Shown piece after piece: positions 21,503-33,888 of a DNA stretch of 64,000 bases. Below the pieces are notes generated by a model. The model was not told the DNA's origin, did not search any database, and saw only the letters and a list, made by a program, of their open reading frames with translations. The translations under genes and the position numbers were made by a program. Within the stretch, counting starts at the first letter, position 1; each line of letters starts with the position of its first letter. The stretch comes from Cycas panzhihuaensis (Eukaryota > Cycadophyta), in assembly GCA_023213395.1 (NCBI GenBank), contig CM041465.1, forward strand, positions 177,265,741 through 177,329,740. Reading direction: 5' to 3'.

Positions 21503-24500
21503 TCATGCATAGAATTTTTTGAGGAATTTCCCATTCACAGCTTTTTCAAATTCGAGGCCCTCCATGGTGGTGATCCTATAAGCATCGTTATCGAGACTCT
21601 TGAGAATGACAAAGGGACCGATCCATTTGGGTCCAAATTTGGTCAAGCAGTCGTGAAGATATTCCATCTTGAGGACTTGGTCCCTAGGATACAAAAGACG
21701 AGAATGAAGGTGTTTGTCATAAGTCCTTTACAAGAGGGCTTTAAATGTGAGGTTAGCCTGGTAAGTAGCTAAACATCTCTCACCCAAGGCTTCAAGGTCT
21801 AAGAGGCAAGCTTGATGGATAGACTCCTCATCGATAAGGCCTCAAAGAGAAACTCGTAGAGAGGGGATCTCCACTTCCAATGGGAGTACCACCTCAATCC
21901 CGTAAACTAGGGAGAACGGAGTCATTCTTGTAGCCATACGGATAGAGGTACGATAGACCCATAAGGTAGAAGGGAGATGGAGATGCTAATCTCTTTGAGA
22001 TTGGGCAACAGTTTTCTTTAGGATGTTGATAAGAGTTTTATTGAATGATTCAACCTGACCATTTGCCTGGGGGTAATAAGGAGAAGGGGTTTTGTGAGAG
22101 ATCTTAAATTTCTCACAAAGTTTATCCATCTCTTTGTTACAAAAAGAAATTCCATTTTCTGTAATCAAGACGTCAAGAATTCCAAAGCGGTAAATGATAT
22201 GCTGGTAGATGAAAGTGGCTATCATCTTACCAGGGGTAGTGATCAAGGGAATGGATTCCGCCCATTTTGTGAAGTACTTTGTGGTAGTTAATACGAACTT
22301 ATGTTGTGACAAAGAGGGCAGTGATATGGCCCTAATGAGGTCTAAACCCCATTGGGTGAAGGGCCATGTAGATACGATGGGATGAAGAGCCTTGGAAGGC
22401 ACCTGGGTGATGTTGGCGTGGTCTTGGCATCGCCGACATCTCAAGGCATAAGCATGGGCATCCTTGAAGAGGGACGACCAATAATAGCCCATATGAAGGA
22501 TCCTCTAGGCCATGGATTGGCCCCCAAAGTGGCCCCCACAAATGCCATGGTGGTATTCGTGGAGTATTTGGTTCGCTTCATGAGGAGTAAGGCAACAGAG
22601 GAGGATCCCATCAAAGGATCTCCTATACAATACTTCATCCATGAGGAAGTATTGCCTAGCGATGGTTCGAATGCTTGACCTAACCTTATTACTAGCTTGT
22701 GGGTGGTATTTTTGCTGAGTAAGGTACTGTATGATGTCACCATACCACTCACTCTCAATGAGTGGATGGGAAGGAGTGCCCTGAATAGTCAAGATAGACT
22801 CATCAGGAAAAGAGTCATCAATGAGAGCATCGAACGAGCTAGGGACAGGGGCATCTATAAGTTGTTCTTCCACTACATCCCCTTCTTCAATTTCCTATTG
22901 ATGATATGGAGATCAAATTCCTGGAGGAGGATGGCCCAACGACCAGTCCTACCTGCCAAGTCAGAATGGGTGAGTAAGTAACGCAAGGGATTGGACTAAA
23001 CGATCACCTTGGTGGTGTTTCCAAGTAAGCAGTTCCTAAACTTCTTGGTTGTATGAACCAAGGAGAGATATTCCATCTCGGTTGGAGGGTAATTAAGTTC
23101 GGTAGCCATGAAGGTATAGCCGATGAAGTATATAGCCTTCTCGATTCCCGAATCATCCTCCTAGGCTAGCATAGCACCCAAGGACTCATTGGTTGCTAAG
23201 GTATAGAGAATGAAAGGCCTATCAAAGCAAGGGGATGCCAATGTCAAAGTGAAATAAAGGGCTTCCTCAAGTCCTTCGAAAGCTTATTGGGCCTTAACCA
23301 ACCAAATAAACGGGGCTCCCTTCTTTAATAAGTTAGTAAGGGGTTTGTCATTCATGGCAAAGTTTGCTAAGAAACACCTAAGGAATCCAAGCCTACCCAG
23401 AAATGACTTAATTTGTCATTGAGTTTTAGGTAGCAGTATGTCAAGGATCACTTTGACTTTGTCAGGGTCAATTTGAATTCCTTGTTTCGACACGAGGAAG
23501 CCAAGGAGTTTACTAGAAGTGATGGCAAATATGTATTTGAGCAAATTGAGACTTACTTAGTACTTGTGACATCGTGCGAAGATGGCTCACAAGTTCGAAG
23601 GGTGATGGGCTCTAATGGATGAGAGACCCATCGTATCATCCACAAAGACCTCCAATGTGTTGTTGATAAGGTTATGAAAGATGAAGTGCATCACCCTTTG
23701 ATAAGTGGCGCCTATATTTTTTAATCCAAAGGGCATCGCCTTATAGGTGAAGGTACCCCATGAGGTAGTGAAGGTCATCTTATGGTGGTTTTCGGGAGAG
23801 ATTTGAATTTGGTTGTAACCAAAGAAGCCATCTATTAAGGATATAACTTCAAAACTGACGATTCGATCGATGATCTGATTAATAAAAAGGAGTGGGAAAT
23901 TATCCTTAGGACATGCATTATTGATGTCATGGAAGTCAAAGCATATCTAAATAGTCTCATTCTTTTTAGTAATGGGAACAATGGTAGATACCCATTTAAG
24001 GTAGTCGATGGAAGTGATGAGTCCTGCATCTAGGAGTTTCTCAACCTCCATTTTGATGGTGGTTAAGAGTTTAGGATGAAGTGGGTGTTGTTTCTAGCAC
24101 ACGGGGTGAGCACCAGGAACTGTGGTAAGCTTGTGGGTGATGATGGAGGGGTTGATTCCCTTCATGTTAAAATAGTCCCACGCAAAAACATCTCAGAACT
24201 CCTAGAACAAAAGGGAGTATTCCCTCACCTCATTAGGAAAGCATTCTGCCCCCACCTTAATGACCTTACCTGGGGCAAGGACTATATCTTGGGTTGTCCC
24301 TATGCATATGGCATTCCCCTCCTTAAAATAAAGGGGGGCAAGGTCAACAGGAGGAGATAGAACATGAGAGGGGATTGGGTTGGCAAGAGTGGACCCAATT
24401 ACTAAGACCTTCTGATGGCCAAGTCTATGGTGACCAAAAGGAAGGTTAGGCCCAGAGCCTGCTAAGTGCTCAAGTAGAACCTCATCATCTTCAAAGTAAT

Positions 24501-25600
24501 CCACCCCATGGATGACCTTACTTTAAATAGATGAGGTACGAGAAGAAGTAGGAGTGACATGGCCATGGTGGTCAGTAGGCTACCCAACATTCCCAAAAGA
24601 CTCTAAGGAAGAGTTAGGAAGGGGGCCCTCATAAGGGGCAAAAGGAAATTCCCTGGATCCATCACCTGTGGGGGGTGATGAAGAGGAAGAGTCAAGGATT
24701 AGTGGATCAATGCGAGCAATAACATATGATACAAGGGGGTGATCTGTCTCTCCAATGAGAGGGGTTCTAGGTCAAGACCTAAAGTAAGGAGAGTGTCTCC
24801 TACTAGTGCAAAGGAAAGAAATAGGGTGAGGAAGGTCCTTATCCTCACCATGGGACTCGTCGTCACTAAATATGGCAAGATACCCATAGCTTCTAACACC
24901 AATAGGAGCGAAATAGGGTAAGGCTTGAGGAAGAAGATGCGGGATCTACTTCATGATAAGATGAATCAGGAATAGCGATAGAACAAGCTGAGGCATGGGT
25001 GGAAGAGCCTTTGTCCCCCTTTGCATGACCATGGCTCACTTGGTTAGTTTGACAGGATTATTTAGTAGGTGGGAGTTTGCGAGAAATAACCCTCATTTGC
25101 CCGTCATGGACGAACTTGAGTTGCCCCTAGTGGGTTGAACACACAGCTCCTATTTAATCGAGCCATGGTTGACCTAAAAGGAGATTGTAGTCAATGTCTA
25201 TGTCGAGGACTATAATATCGACGAGGACAGTCTTGTCCTCAAGAGTAAGAAGGATCAAAATAGATCCTAAGGGAGTCTTCTCACTACCATCGTAGCCTTG
25301 ACATCGCCATGGAATGGGTTCCAAGGTAGAAATTCCAAGCTCTTGTATAACATGTAAGGGCGTGGCATTAACGGAAGAACCATTGTCGACAACAGTCTTT
25401 CACAAAGTGCAATTGGATGTATTGATAGTAATGGTGAAAGGGAAGTTCCACTAGTACTCCCTTTCACAAGCAGGAGGAAGGTATTTAGGATTGAAGGAAA
25501 TGACAAGCTTAAGACCTTAGGCAATACCCAAAGCATAAATGGGTGCATCACCCAATCTTAAAGCTTCTAAAAGGAGTGTCCGTTGTTCAGGACAACTTCT
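21503..25600 (-). pseudogene. Pol of gypsy B: protease, RT, RNase H, integrase (broken)
   Basis: Integrase C-terminal module 21694-21503 ends NGKFLKKFYA. The core 22492-21986 has QWGLDLI, then ITENGISF with Glu in place of the second Asp, and NGQVESFNK. The zinc-binding region 22873-22505 has GICGGHFGGQSMA and a CRRCQ pair. RNase H lies at about 23400-22880, RT at about 24060-23400 with an FVDD box near 23640, the linker at 24504-24080 and protease at about 25550-25100 with VDNGSS. The order is the same as in element A, and again no second RNase H lies between RNase H and integrase. The longest intact piece is the 168-codon integrase frame. Confidence 0.85.
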
Positions 25601-28110
25601 TAAGATGTCCATAATGGACATCCTGGTGGCCATGATACAAAGCTTATCGACAATAGAAAAGGACTTCTACTTCACCGTAGGTTGGGGAAGGGCTCTCCTA
25701 AAGTTGTAGCGACTTGTACGAATGGGAACAGTCTTGGGAAGTAGAGGGACTTTTGGAAGGGAGGTTTCTAGAAGAGGATTAGGATGTGGAACAGACGAAG
25801 AGGTGTTGGTTGCCTCTTTGGCAGCTTGAGACTGATTTAAGGCATATAGAGGGGTGGCCTCAACAATTTAGATCACCTTCTTTCCCTTATTCTGGGACCA
25901 CGAAGGTGATGGGGTACAATGGTCTAGGGAACGCAAGGAAGAAGACAAACCGCACAAGCCCTTCCCTTTACCGTGTGAAGGATGTGGATTCGGGGATCTC
26001 CCCTGGTTCTATTTATTCTTTAGTTGTGAGTTGCGATCACACTCCCCATGCTTAGGGAACAAATTTCTATGGACTGGTTGGTTGAGGTTAGGCCTTAAGG
26101 CCCGTTTGAGAGATGAGTTGTGTTACGAGGCATCCCTAGGATGTTGAACCTGACAATATGAATCATCATGGAAGCATTCTCCATGAATGGAGCACCACTT
26201 CTTCTCAAGTGAGGAATCAAATTTCCTTACTTGATAAGATTGGGTGTTGCCACCCTTAGAAGGAGCACCTTGGGAAGCTTGTTGGATTGGTTTGTTAGAT
26301 ATAGGTGATGAACGAGCTTGAAGTTTAAGTTCCTTCATCGTACGTTTAAATGAACATATGGTAGAGGTAAGTGGGTCTAGGGTCTTCTTAGTTGAGTGGG
26401 AAGAAGACCTAGTGGATTATTGAGGTTTAGTTTCTTTGGTTGACGTGGGAGCCTTACATCACTGTGAAGGATTAAGGGGCTTCTTGAGTCTAGCCTGGAT
26501 CTCAATAGCTTCAAGTGCCAAGCACTTTGTAATGGCAGAATCACATATGGTTGCCCCCATCTTAAGGACTTCCACATGGACTTCAGGGTGTAGTGCATTA
26601 ATAAATATATCCCTCTTCAATTCCTCAGGCAAAGTAGCCTTAGTGGAATGGAGGAGGTCATGGAATTACTGCACAAAGTCATGATTCATCTCATCATGAC
26701 CTTGTTTAAGTGAGAGGAGAGATTTCATTCCACTCTCAAATGGATGAGCCACATCAAAATAGTTGATGAACTCATCCACGAGTTGTTGGAATGAGAAGAT
26801 GGAATGACTAAGTAGGCGATAGAACCATTTGAGGGCATTGCCTCAAAGAGATTGTGGAAATAGTTTCATTAATATGTGATCGTAGGCCTAGTAGTCTATG
26901 TATACCATAGAGAAACTACGGACATGCTTTATCAGATCCTATGATAAAGTTCCATCAAACTTGAGAACTTTGGGGGGATGAGGCGATAAGTTGGTCCTTA
27001 GTACCTCGATAGATAAGGGTGTCAATCTATAATCCATAAAGGGATGTGCCCTTGCCTAGATCATAAGATCGATAAAAGATGAAGAAGGTAATGAATAAGG
27101 AACAGATGGGGGTGGAGGGCCCATCCCTCCTTGAGAAAATGCCCCTTATTGAAAAGGGACTTAAGGGTAAGCACTTTGAAAAGAAGTTGGGTTTCCTTGT
27201 GAAGGTGCGGCATAAGGAACTACACAAGACAGTGGAAACGAGGGGTGAGGGACTAGCTTCTGTCTATATGGGTCGCCCGTGGGTGGCGCGATCCCATATG
27301 GATGTAAAGAGTCCACCCTATAAATAGAAATATAGTTCCCTTTACCATGCCCCCAAGGCTGAGATGTATAGTATGGGGGTATGTAAAGAGAGGACCACTA
27401 GACTGAGTCTAGGCGCATGTGAAAATGGGTCCCACATGACTAGAGGTAGAGGCATAAACGAGACCCTTAGGTCTAATGGGAAATATATGTGCCACGTTTG
27501 GAGGTGGCGTATTTTCTTGGCTTAGGAGAGGCATGCTAACCCCAAGCTGGGAGAAAGCCACACCGTGAGAGGTCCTAGAACATTTAAGACCACGAAGAGA
27601 AGTAAGAAGCGCAATGGACATCCCTAAAGTAGAAGTTAGAATTGGACAGGATGGATGCGTTAGTACAAATAGGTTACTTATTATAGGAGGTGTAGACGTG
27701 GATGAAGATGGTGGGGCAGACGCAGATGAGGAAGGTGCCCCACCACACAAGGCATCTTCAAACCACCTAGGATGTGGTTAAAGGTGAGCAGCATAAAAGC
27801 ACTTATTAAGGGCTTCAACCACATCAATGGGAGGGGTATCCATCTGATCGTAAGAGGTAGATGAGATCTTAAATGAAGTGGACCCCTCAGGGTACTCCTC
27901 GTAAGAATCACCACCTAGGTGATGAATTTCAAGAGAAGGCAGGCCCTCTACTCCGTGAGTAGAGGGATAGACCTCAAGTGGGTGTTGTTGATCACCCGAA
28001 TAATAGATAGGATCATCACTCTCTTGGGTAGACCTTGGGAAAGATGTGGGAAATTCATGAGCTCCAGAAGCAAAGGCATGGTATGCCTAATCTGAAGGAT
28101 ATCCTTCCAT
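25601..28110 (-). pseudogene. Gag of gypsy B
   Basis: Starts at a Met codon (28110-28108, MEGYP) within a conserved SSDF-LTMEG context shared with element A, although the frame is open further upstream. It has a Pro/Ser-rich N-terminal region (27914-27409), a capsid-like region, and the nucleocapsid knuckle WCSIHGECFHDDSYC in the frame 26338-26123, which has the full CX2HX4HX4C ligand set. Frameshifts and TAG stops split it. Confidence 0.75.
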
Positions 28111-28347
28111 TGTCAAATTGAAATCTGATGATGGAAGGAGGCAGTATGTGGGGTCTTTTAACAATAGGGCCAAATCTTATAAGCAACATAGGAAGCATCA
28201 CATACAAAGCTCACCAATGTGTTAGAAGAGAAAGAAGAATGCAAAGTATACGTTGGGGGCTGCCCAATGAAAAAGAGGAAAGGGAGAAAGCTACTAAGAG
28301 GTAGTAGCACCAATAGGAAGAGATGAAAACTAGCTCCCTTACTCACA
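28111..28347 (-). other. Leader between primer site and gag, gypsy B
   Basis: About 240 bp between the primer site and the first conserved Met. A matching stretch of similar length is at 37524-37756 in element A. No further signal is recognised. Confidence 0.5.
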
Positions 28348-28367
28348 GGTCTCTAGTATGGTCGCCA
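28348..28367 (-). other. Primer-binding site of gypsy B (tRNA-Arg-like)
   Basis: On the minus strand it begins TGGCGACCA, complementary to the 3' end of a plant tRNA-Arg (acceptor ...TGGTCGCCA), one base after the LTR end. Downstream match is only partial. tRNA-Arg priming is reported for Ogre/Tat-type elements. Confidence 0.65.
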
Positions 28368-28556
28368 ATAGAATCATGTCTGTGGGATGGTCACTACGCT
28401 TAGTAGGAATTGAGGTGGTTAACAGCTAATACTAGAGTATGGATGGAAACCTATAAGCCAAAGAGAACACCACACAGGGCATCTGTGCGCTGGAGCGTAA
28501 GTTAGGGACCTACGGGTGGTGCCCAACTTCCTCGGAGTAGCTTTCAATTCCAAGAG

Positions 28557-29199
28557 TGTTGGGTATTATGATAACAATCATTTAAGGCTAAAATTTTGGC
28601 ATGTTTTCTGCATGGTTTCCCTCCCTAATCTTTCTTGGAGGGTTCCAAGAGGGGCGGGAGTCCCCCTTGGCTGAGGGGTGTGGGGGGTAGCCCCCAACCT
28701 GAAAAATTAGCCTTGTAAACCTTATTAAAATATAAAGAGAATCAGGGTCATTCAATATAAATACCCTAGATTCTATGGTTGAGATTCATGCCTTGGATGT
28801 CCCTCTCATGTAGCTTGTTTTAGGGCTTTTCTTATTATGTTGTATGTAATGTAATGTACTATGATGAGGGCGACGGCTGGTTATTGTTCATCCGCTGGTT
28901 GTTGTTCATCCACTGGTTGTTATTCCTGAGAGCACTCTACTACTGAGATGTACTATTTCTCCATTTTATAGCAATAAAGATCAATACCTTTCCTATCTGG
29001 ATATTTCCCTAGCACACTGCTAAGGTTTTACCACGTTATATCAGGTGCATATATGATGTTTAGCTTTTATATTGATGTTATTGTATTATCTTTGATTTTA
29101 GAACTTGCATGTTAAATCTTAGTTTCGATTCCTGTAACTAGTTACAAAATAGTTTAGATCTTGTGGTGGTTTAAAGTTTGGGACCTTATATTCTTAACA
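28557..29199 (+). repeat. 5' LTR of copia-1
   Basis: 643 bp with a TATAAAG box near 28731. It carries three tandem copies of an 18-bp unit (CTGGTT-TTGTTCATCC) at 28877-28930; the 3' LTR has only one. Confidence 0.9.
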
Positions 29200-29270
29200 A
29201 GTAGTATCAGAGCCACTTTTGTTTTACAGTGAGTCTGTGAAGGTTTTGGTGTCAATTTTTCTATACCAAA

Positions 29271-30100
29271 ATAGTGAAACTAGTAGGTGCAAAGTTCGAG
29301 GTGGAGAAATTCAATTGCAAGGACAACTTCAAGTTGTGGAAGCTAAAAGCGCATGATATTCTTATACAATAGGGTTTGTACAAAGCCCTTACAGGTAAAT
29401 TGAAGAAACCCACAGGGATAGACGATGATAATTGGGATGACTTAGACAAAAAGGTACTTAACATAATACGATTATGCTTGGAAGATGAAGTCTTGTTTAA
29501 CATCACAGGGGAAGAGATAGTAACAGGATTATAGACCCGGTTGGAAGGCCTGTATATGACCAAATTAGTAATGAATCAACTCTACCTAAAGAGGTAACTC
29601 TACGCGTTATGGATGAAGGAAGGTATAAAAATTACTGACCATTTAAATGTTTTCAATACTCTTATTTATTAGTTGACTAGTATCGATGTTAAAATTGAGG
29701 ATGAGGACAAGGATGTTACCTTATTATGCTCATTACCTAAATCCTGGGATAATATTATCACCTCAATTAGTTTTAGCACTACAGATGTATTGGATTATGA
29801 TTCTATTGTAAGTGCTTTGCTAATGGAAGAAGTGCAGAGGAAATCTAGTTTTGAAACCTCCACACTAGAAGCCATGACAATAAGGGATAGAACATTTGAG
29901 AGAGGACAAAACTCTAGGGATACATCGAGGTCCAAGTCAAAGAGCAAAAAGAGTAAGCTCAGGTGTTAGCATTGTAATAAGACTAGTCATCTCAAGAAGG
30001 ATTGTTACAAAAAGAAGGAGTTCTAGAAAAAGGAAGATCCTACCAAGGAGGCAAATCAGGTGAACTCAAATCAAGGTATGGATGATGATGTCTTGGTTGA
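29271..30100 (+). pseudogene. Gag of copia-1
   Basis: The frame begins at 29271, where the expected ATG is ATA, and continues VKLVGAKFEVEKF, a copia gag N-terminus. Conserved blocks include ALLMEEVQRK, typical of the Tnt1 family. The CCHC nucleocapsid knuckle near 29965-30010 reads C-stop-HCNKTSHLKKDC with a TAG at the expected Trp. At least five TAG codons interrupt the frame. The longest intact piece is 29673-29969. Confidence 0.85.
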
Positions 30101-33100
30101 TTGTAATGTTTCTCATTATCACCATGACTATTATTAGATTCAGGTGCTTCGTACCACATGTATCCACATGAGAGTTGGTTCTCATCATACCAACCTCTTG
30201 ATGGTGGTGATGTATTTATAGGAAATGAAGTTTCTTGTAAGACATTGGGCATTGGTAGCATCATAATTAAGATGTTCGATGGGGTAGTCAGAACATTAAC
30301 TGAGGTTAGATATATACCTGATTTGAAAATGAATCTAATTTCCTTGGGTGAATTAGATTCAGGTGGTTTTAAACATACAGGTCATGAAGGAGTCCTAAAG
30401 GTATCAAATGGTGCCTTGGTTATTATGAAAGCCTTAAAGAAAGGAAATCTTTACATTTTAGTGGGAAGTAAAGATGTCAGCCAAGTAGCTATAACATCAA
30501 AGACTGTAGAAGATCCAGCTCAGTTATGGCATCAGAGACTTAGGCACATGAGTGAGAAAGGACTTATGGTGCTAATAAACTATAAGTTACTTCCTAACCT
30601 GCAACTTTCAGATTTGGCTTTCTGTAAACATTATATTTTTGGAAAGCAGTGTAGACTCAGGTTTAAAGTAGGGAGTCACACTCGTAAAGGTATTTTAGAT
30701 TACATACATTGAGATGTATGGGAACCAGCCCCTAAAATATCTTATGGAGGATCATTGTATTATGTCATATTTATAGATGATTACTCTAGGAAGGTATGGG
30801 TCTATTTTTTGAAAAGGAAATCTGAAGTTTTCAGTGTGTTTAAGCAGTTCAAGGCTCGAGTTGAGAACAATACTGGTAAGACAATCAAATATTTAAGAAC
30901 TAACAATGGAGATGAGTTCAACTCCTCAGAGTTTAAGAACTATTGCAAATAACCTGGGATCAAAAGACACAAGACCACTAGCTATACTCCATAGCAAAAT
31001 GGCATTGCTGAGCACATGAATAGGACGCTCTTGGAAAGAGTAAGAAGCATGCTAAATAATGAAGGAGTGGAGCAGGGCTTGTGGGCAGAAGTTGTTCAAA
31101 CAACTTGATATCTAGTAAATAGGTCACCATCACTTGCAATAGATTACAAGATTCCTGAAGAGGTATGGACTAGACATCCATGTGATTATTCAAATTTAAA
31201 AGTTTTTGGTTGTGATGCTTATGCCTGGACTGACAAAAGTAAACGTTCAAAGTTAGACCCAAAATCTAAGAGGTATATCTTTATTGGTTATGGTGATAAA
31301 GATATGGTGAAGGGATACAGGTTGTGGGATCCTACTGCCCACAAAATCACCATTAACAGAGATGTTGTATTTGATGAATCTCCCCTTCTAAAATCAGACT
31401 GTGGAGAAGTTAAAATAAAATAGGAGCAGAAAGATGAACATCAACAGGTCAAGTTTGAAACCCAACCATCTTTGGAATCAGAAGAGTAGTAAGATCTTTC
31501 TAAAGATGAATCTACAACAGATTTATAGGAGTATGTGGACACTCCTCTACCAGCAATTAGAAGATCTACACAAGTCAGTCATCCACCTGATAGGTACAAC
31601 CCATCTACTTCTATTGCTTTGGTTTCTAATGATGGTGAGCCTACATATTTTCAAGATGCAGTAGATGATATCGAAAGTGAGAAGTGGAAGAGGGCTATGT
31701 AGGAAGAGATAAATGCATTGAAGAAAAATAATTCATAGGACTTGGTAGAACTTCCACATGGCAGGAAGGCTATTGGTTGCAGGTGGGTTTTTAAGATAAA
31801 AATAGATGTTGATGGAAAGGTTGACAAATACAGGGCAAGATTGGTGGCTAAAGGCTATGTACAGAAAGTAGGTATTAATTTCATGAGATCTTTTCCCCAG
31901 TTATCAAACTTATTTCAATTCAAGTGATATTAGCATTAGTAGTTTCTCTTAATTTAGAGCTGGAGCAGTTAGATGTAAAAATAACTTTTCTACATGGAAA
32001 TTTAGATGAGGAGATCTATATGGATCAACCAGAAGGGTTTGTACAGGATGGCAGAAAAAGACTTATTTGTAGGCTTAGGAAATCATTGTATGGCCTAAAG
32101 CAATCACCTAGGCAATGGTACAAGAAGTTTGATGCCTTCATGGAGAGCAAAAATTTCAAAAGAAGTGAGTATCATCATTGTGTTTACTTTAAATTTATGG
32201 ACAATGGCTTATTCGTTATCTTGGTACTATATGTTGATGACATGCTGGTTGCAAGTAAGAGCATGGAAGAAATCAATAAGTTAAAGGCTCAACTGGCTAG
32301 GACTTTTGATATGAAGGATCTAGGAGCTACAAAATAAATCTTAGGCATGGAGATACACAGAGACAGGAAAAATGGTAAGCTATGGTTATCATAGCAAAAA
32401 TATGTGGAGAAGGTGCTAACTAAGTTTGGTATGGCAAATGTGAAACTAGTGAGTATCACATTAGCTTCCCACTTCAAGCTTTCTTCGAATACGAGTCCTA
32501 GTAGTGAAGAAGAAAAGGTTTATATATCTCATGTGCCTTATGCTAGTGCTGTAGGAAGTTTAATATATGCCATAGTATATACAAGACCTAATATTTTATA
32601 TGCAGTCGGTGTAGTTAGTAGGTTTATGACAAATCTAGGGAAAGAACATTGGGCTATAGTGAAATGGGTGCTTCGGTGTTTGAGAGGCACAAGTGACTAC
32701 TACATCACCTTTGGAGGTATAGGTAATCATATTTGTGGATATGTTGATTCAGACTTTGTAGGAGATTTAGATAAAAGAAGGTCTACTTTAGGTTATGTTT
32801 TCACTCTTGCAAGTGGTCCAGTTAGTTGGATGTCCAAATTACAGAGCATAATTGCACTGTCAACCATGGAAGCTGAATATATTGCTGCAGCACATGCTTA
32901 TAAAGAAATAATATGGTTACAGGGTCTATTGGTTGAGCTTGGAAGGAGACAGGAAAATGTAAAGGCATTTTATGATAGTCCAAGTGCCATTTACTTAGCC
33001 AAGAATCTAGTTTATCACAGTAGAATAAAGCATATTTCTCTTAAGTACCATTTTGTTAGATAGGTTGTGGAATTAGGTAGAGTGGCACTTGAGAAGATTC

Positions 33101-33230
33101 ATACCAATTAGAATTATGTTGATATATTCATAAAACCAATACTAGTAGAGAAGTTCAAATGGTGTTTGACTTCTCTTGGCTTGCAAAAAATATGATGAAG
33201 GGTCCAGGAAAGGTACCAGGTAAATTGTTG
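30101..33230 (+). pseudogene. Pol of copia-1: protease, integrase, RT, RNase H (broken)
   Basis: Protease LDSGASYHM near 30138 keeps its DSG triad. The integrase zinc/GAG-pre region is at 30500-30710 (LWHQRLRHMS). The integrase core has FIDDYSRKVWVYF at about 30770, RTNNGDEF near 30900 with Asn for the second Asp, and NGIAEHMNRT near 30995. RT lies at 31730-32340 with QLDVKI and an intact YVDDMLV near 32235. RNase H lies at 32720-33065 with GYVDSDFVGDLDKR and STMEAEYIAA. Stops are mainly TAG or TAA at Gln positions. The 219-codon frame 32404-33063 covers the end of RT and nearly all of RNase H unbroken. Confidence 0.9.
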
Positions 33231-33243
33231 TCAAGGTGGAGAT

Positions 33244-33888
33244 TGTTAAGTATTGTGACAACAATCATTTAAGGCTAAAATTTTGGCATGTTTTTAATGC
33301 AGTTTTCCCTCCTAATCTTTCTCGGGGGGTTCTAAGGGGGGCGGGAGCCCCCCTTGACGGAGGGGTGCGGGGGGTGTGGAATGCCCCTCGCTAAGAGGGG
33401 GTTCAGAGGCGATAGCCCCTAACCTAAAAAATTAGTCCTGTAAACCTTATTAAAATGCAAAGAGAATCAGGGTCATTCGATACAAATACCCTAGATTCTA
33501 CGGTTGAGATTCATGCCTTGGATGTCCCTTTCATGTAGCCCATTTTAGGGCTTTTCTTATTATGTTGTATGTAATATAATATACTATGAGGAGGGTAGCG
33601 ACTGGTTGTTGTTCCTGAGAGCACTCTGCTACTGAGATGTACTATTTCTCCATTTTATAGTAATAAAGATCGATACCTTTCCTATGTGGATGTTTTCTTA
33701 GCACACTGCTAGGGTTTTATGACATTATATCAGGTGTATATGTGATGTTTAACTTATATATTGATGTTATTGTATTATCTCTAATTTTAGAACTTACATG
33801 TTAAATCTTAGTTTCGATTTCTGTAACTAGTTGCAAAATAGTTCAGATCTTATGGCAGTTTAAAGTTTGGGACCTTGTATTATCAACA
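33244..33888 (+). repeat. 3' LTR of copia-1
   Basis: 645 bp. It contains a block of about 37 bp (33375-33411) with a CCCCTC...GAGGGG inverted repeat that is absent from the 5' LTR, so the nearly equal lengths arise from different indels. Confidence 0.9.

Larger units (their letters stand above)
28557..33888 (+). mobile_element. Ty1/copia element copia-1 (Tnt1/Tork-like), complete
   Basis: 5332 bp. LTRs 28557-29199 and 33244-33888 start TGTT and end AACA, flanked by the perfect duplication AAGAG at 28552-28556 and 33889-33893. Primer site TAGTATCAGAGCC at 29202-29214, one change from the initiator-Met site. Polypurine tract TCAAGGTGGAGA at 33231-33242. Gag and pol follow in the standard copia order with many stops. 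Element D is a second copy of the same family. Confidence 0.95.

Noticed and set aside
28557-28740. End of a host gene before copia-1
   Set aside because: This is the copia-1 5' LTR, repeated at 33244-33888 and bounded by the AAGAG duplication.
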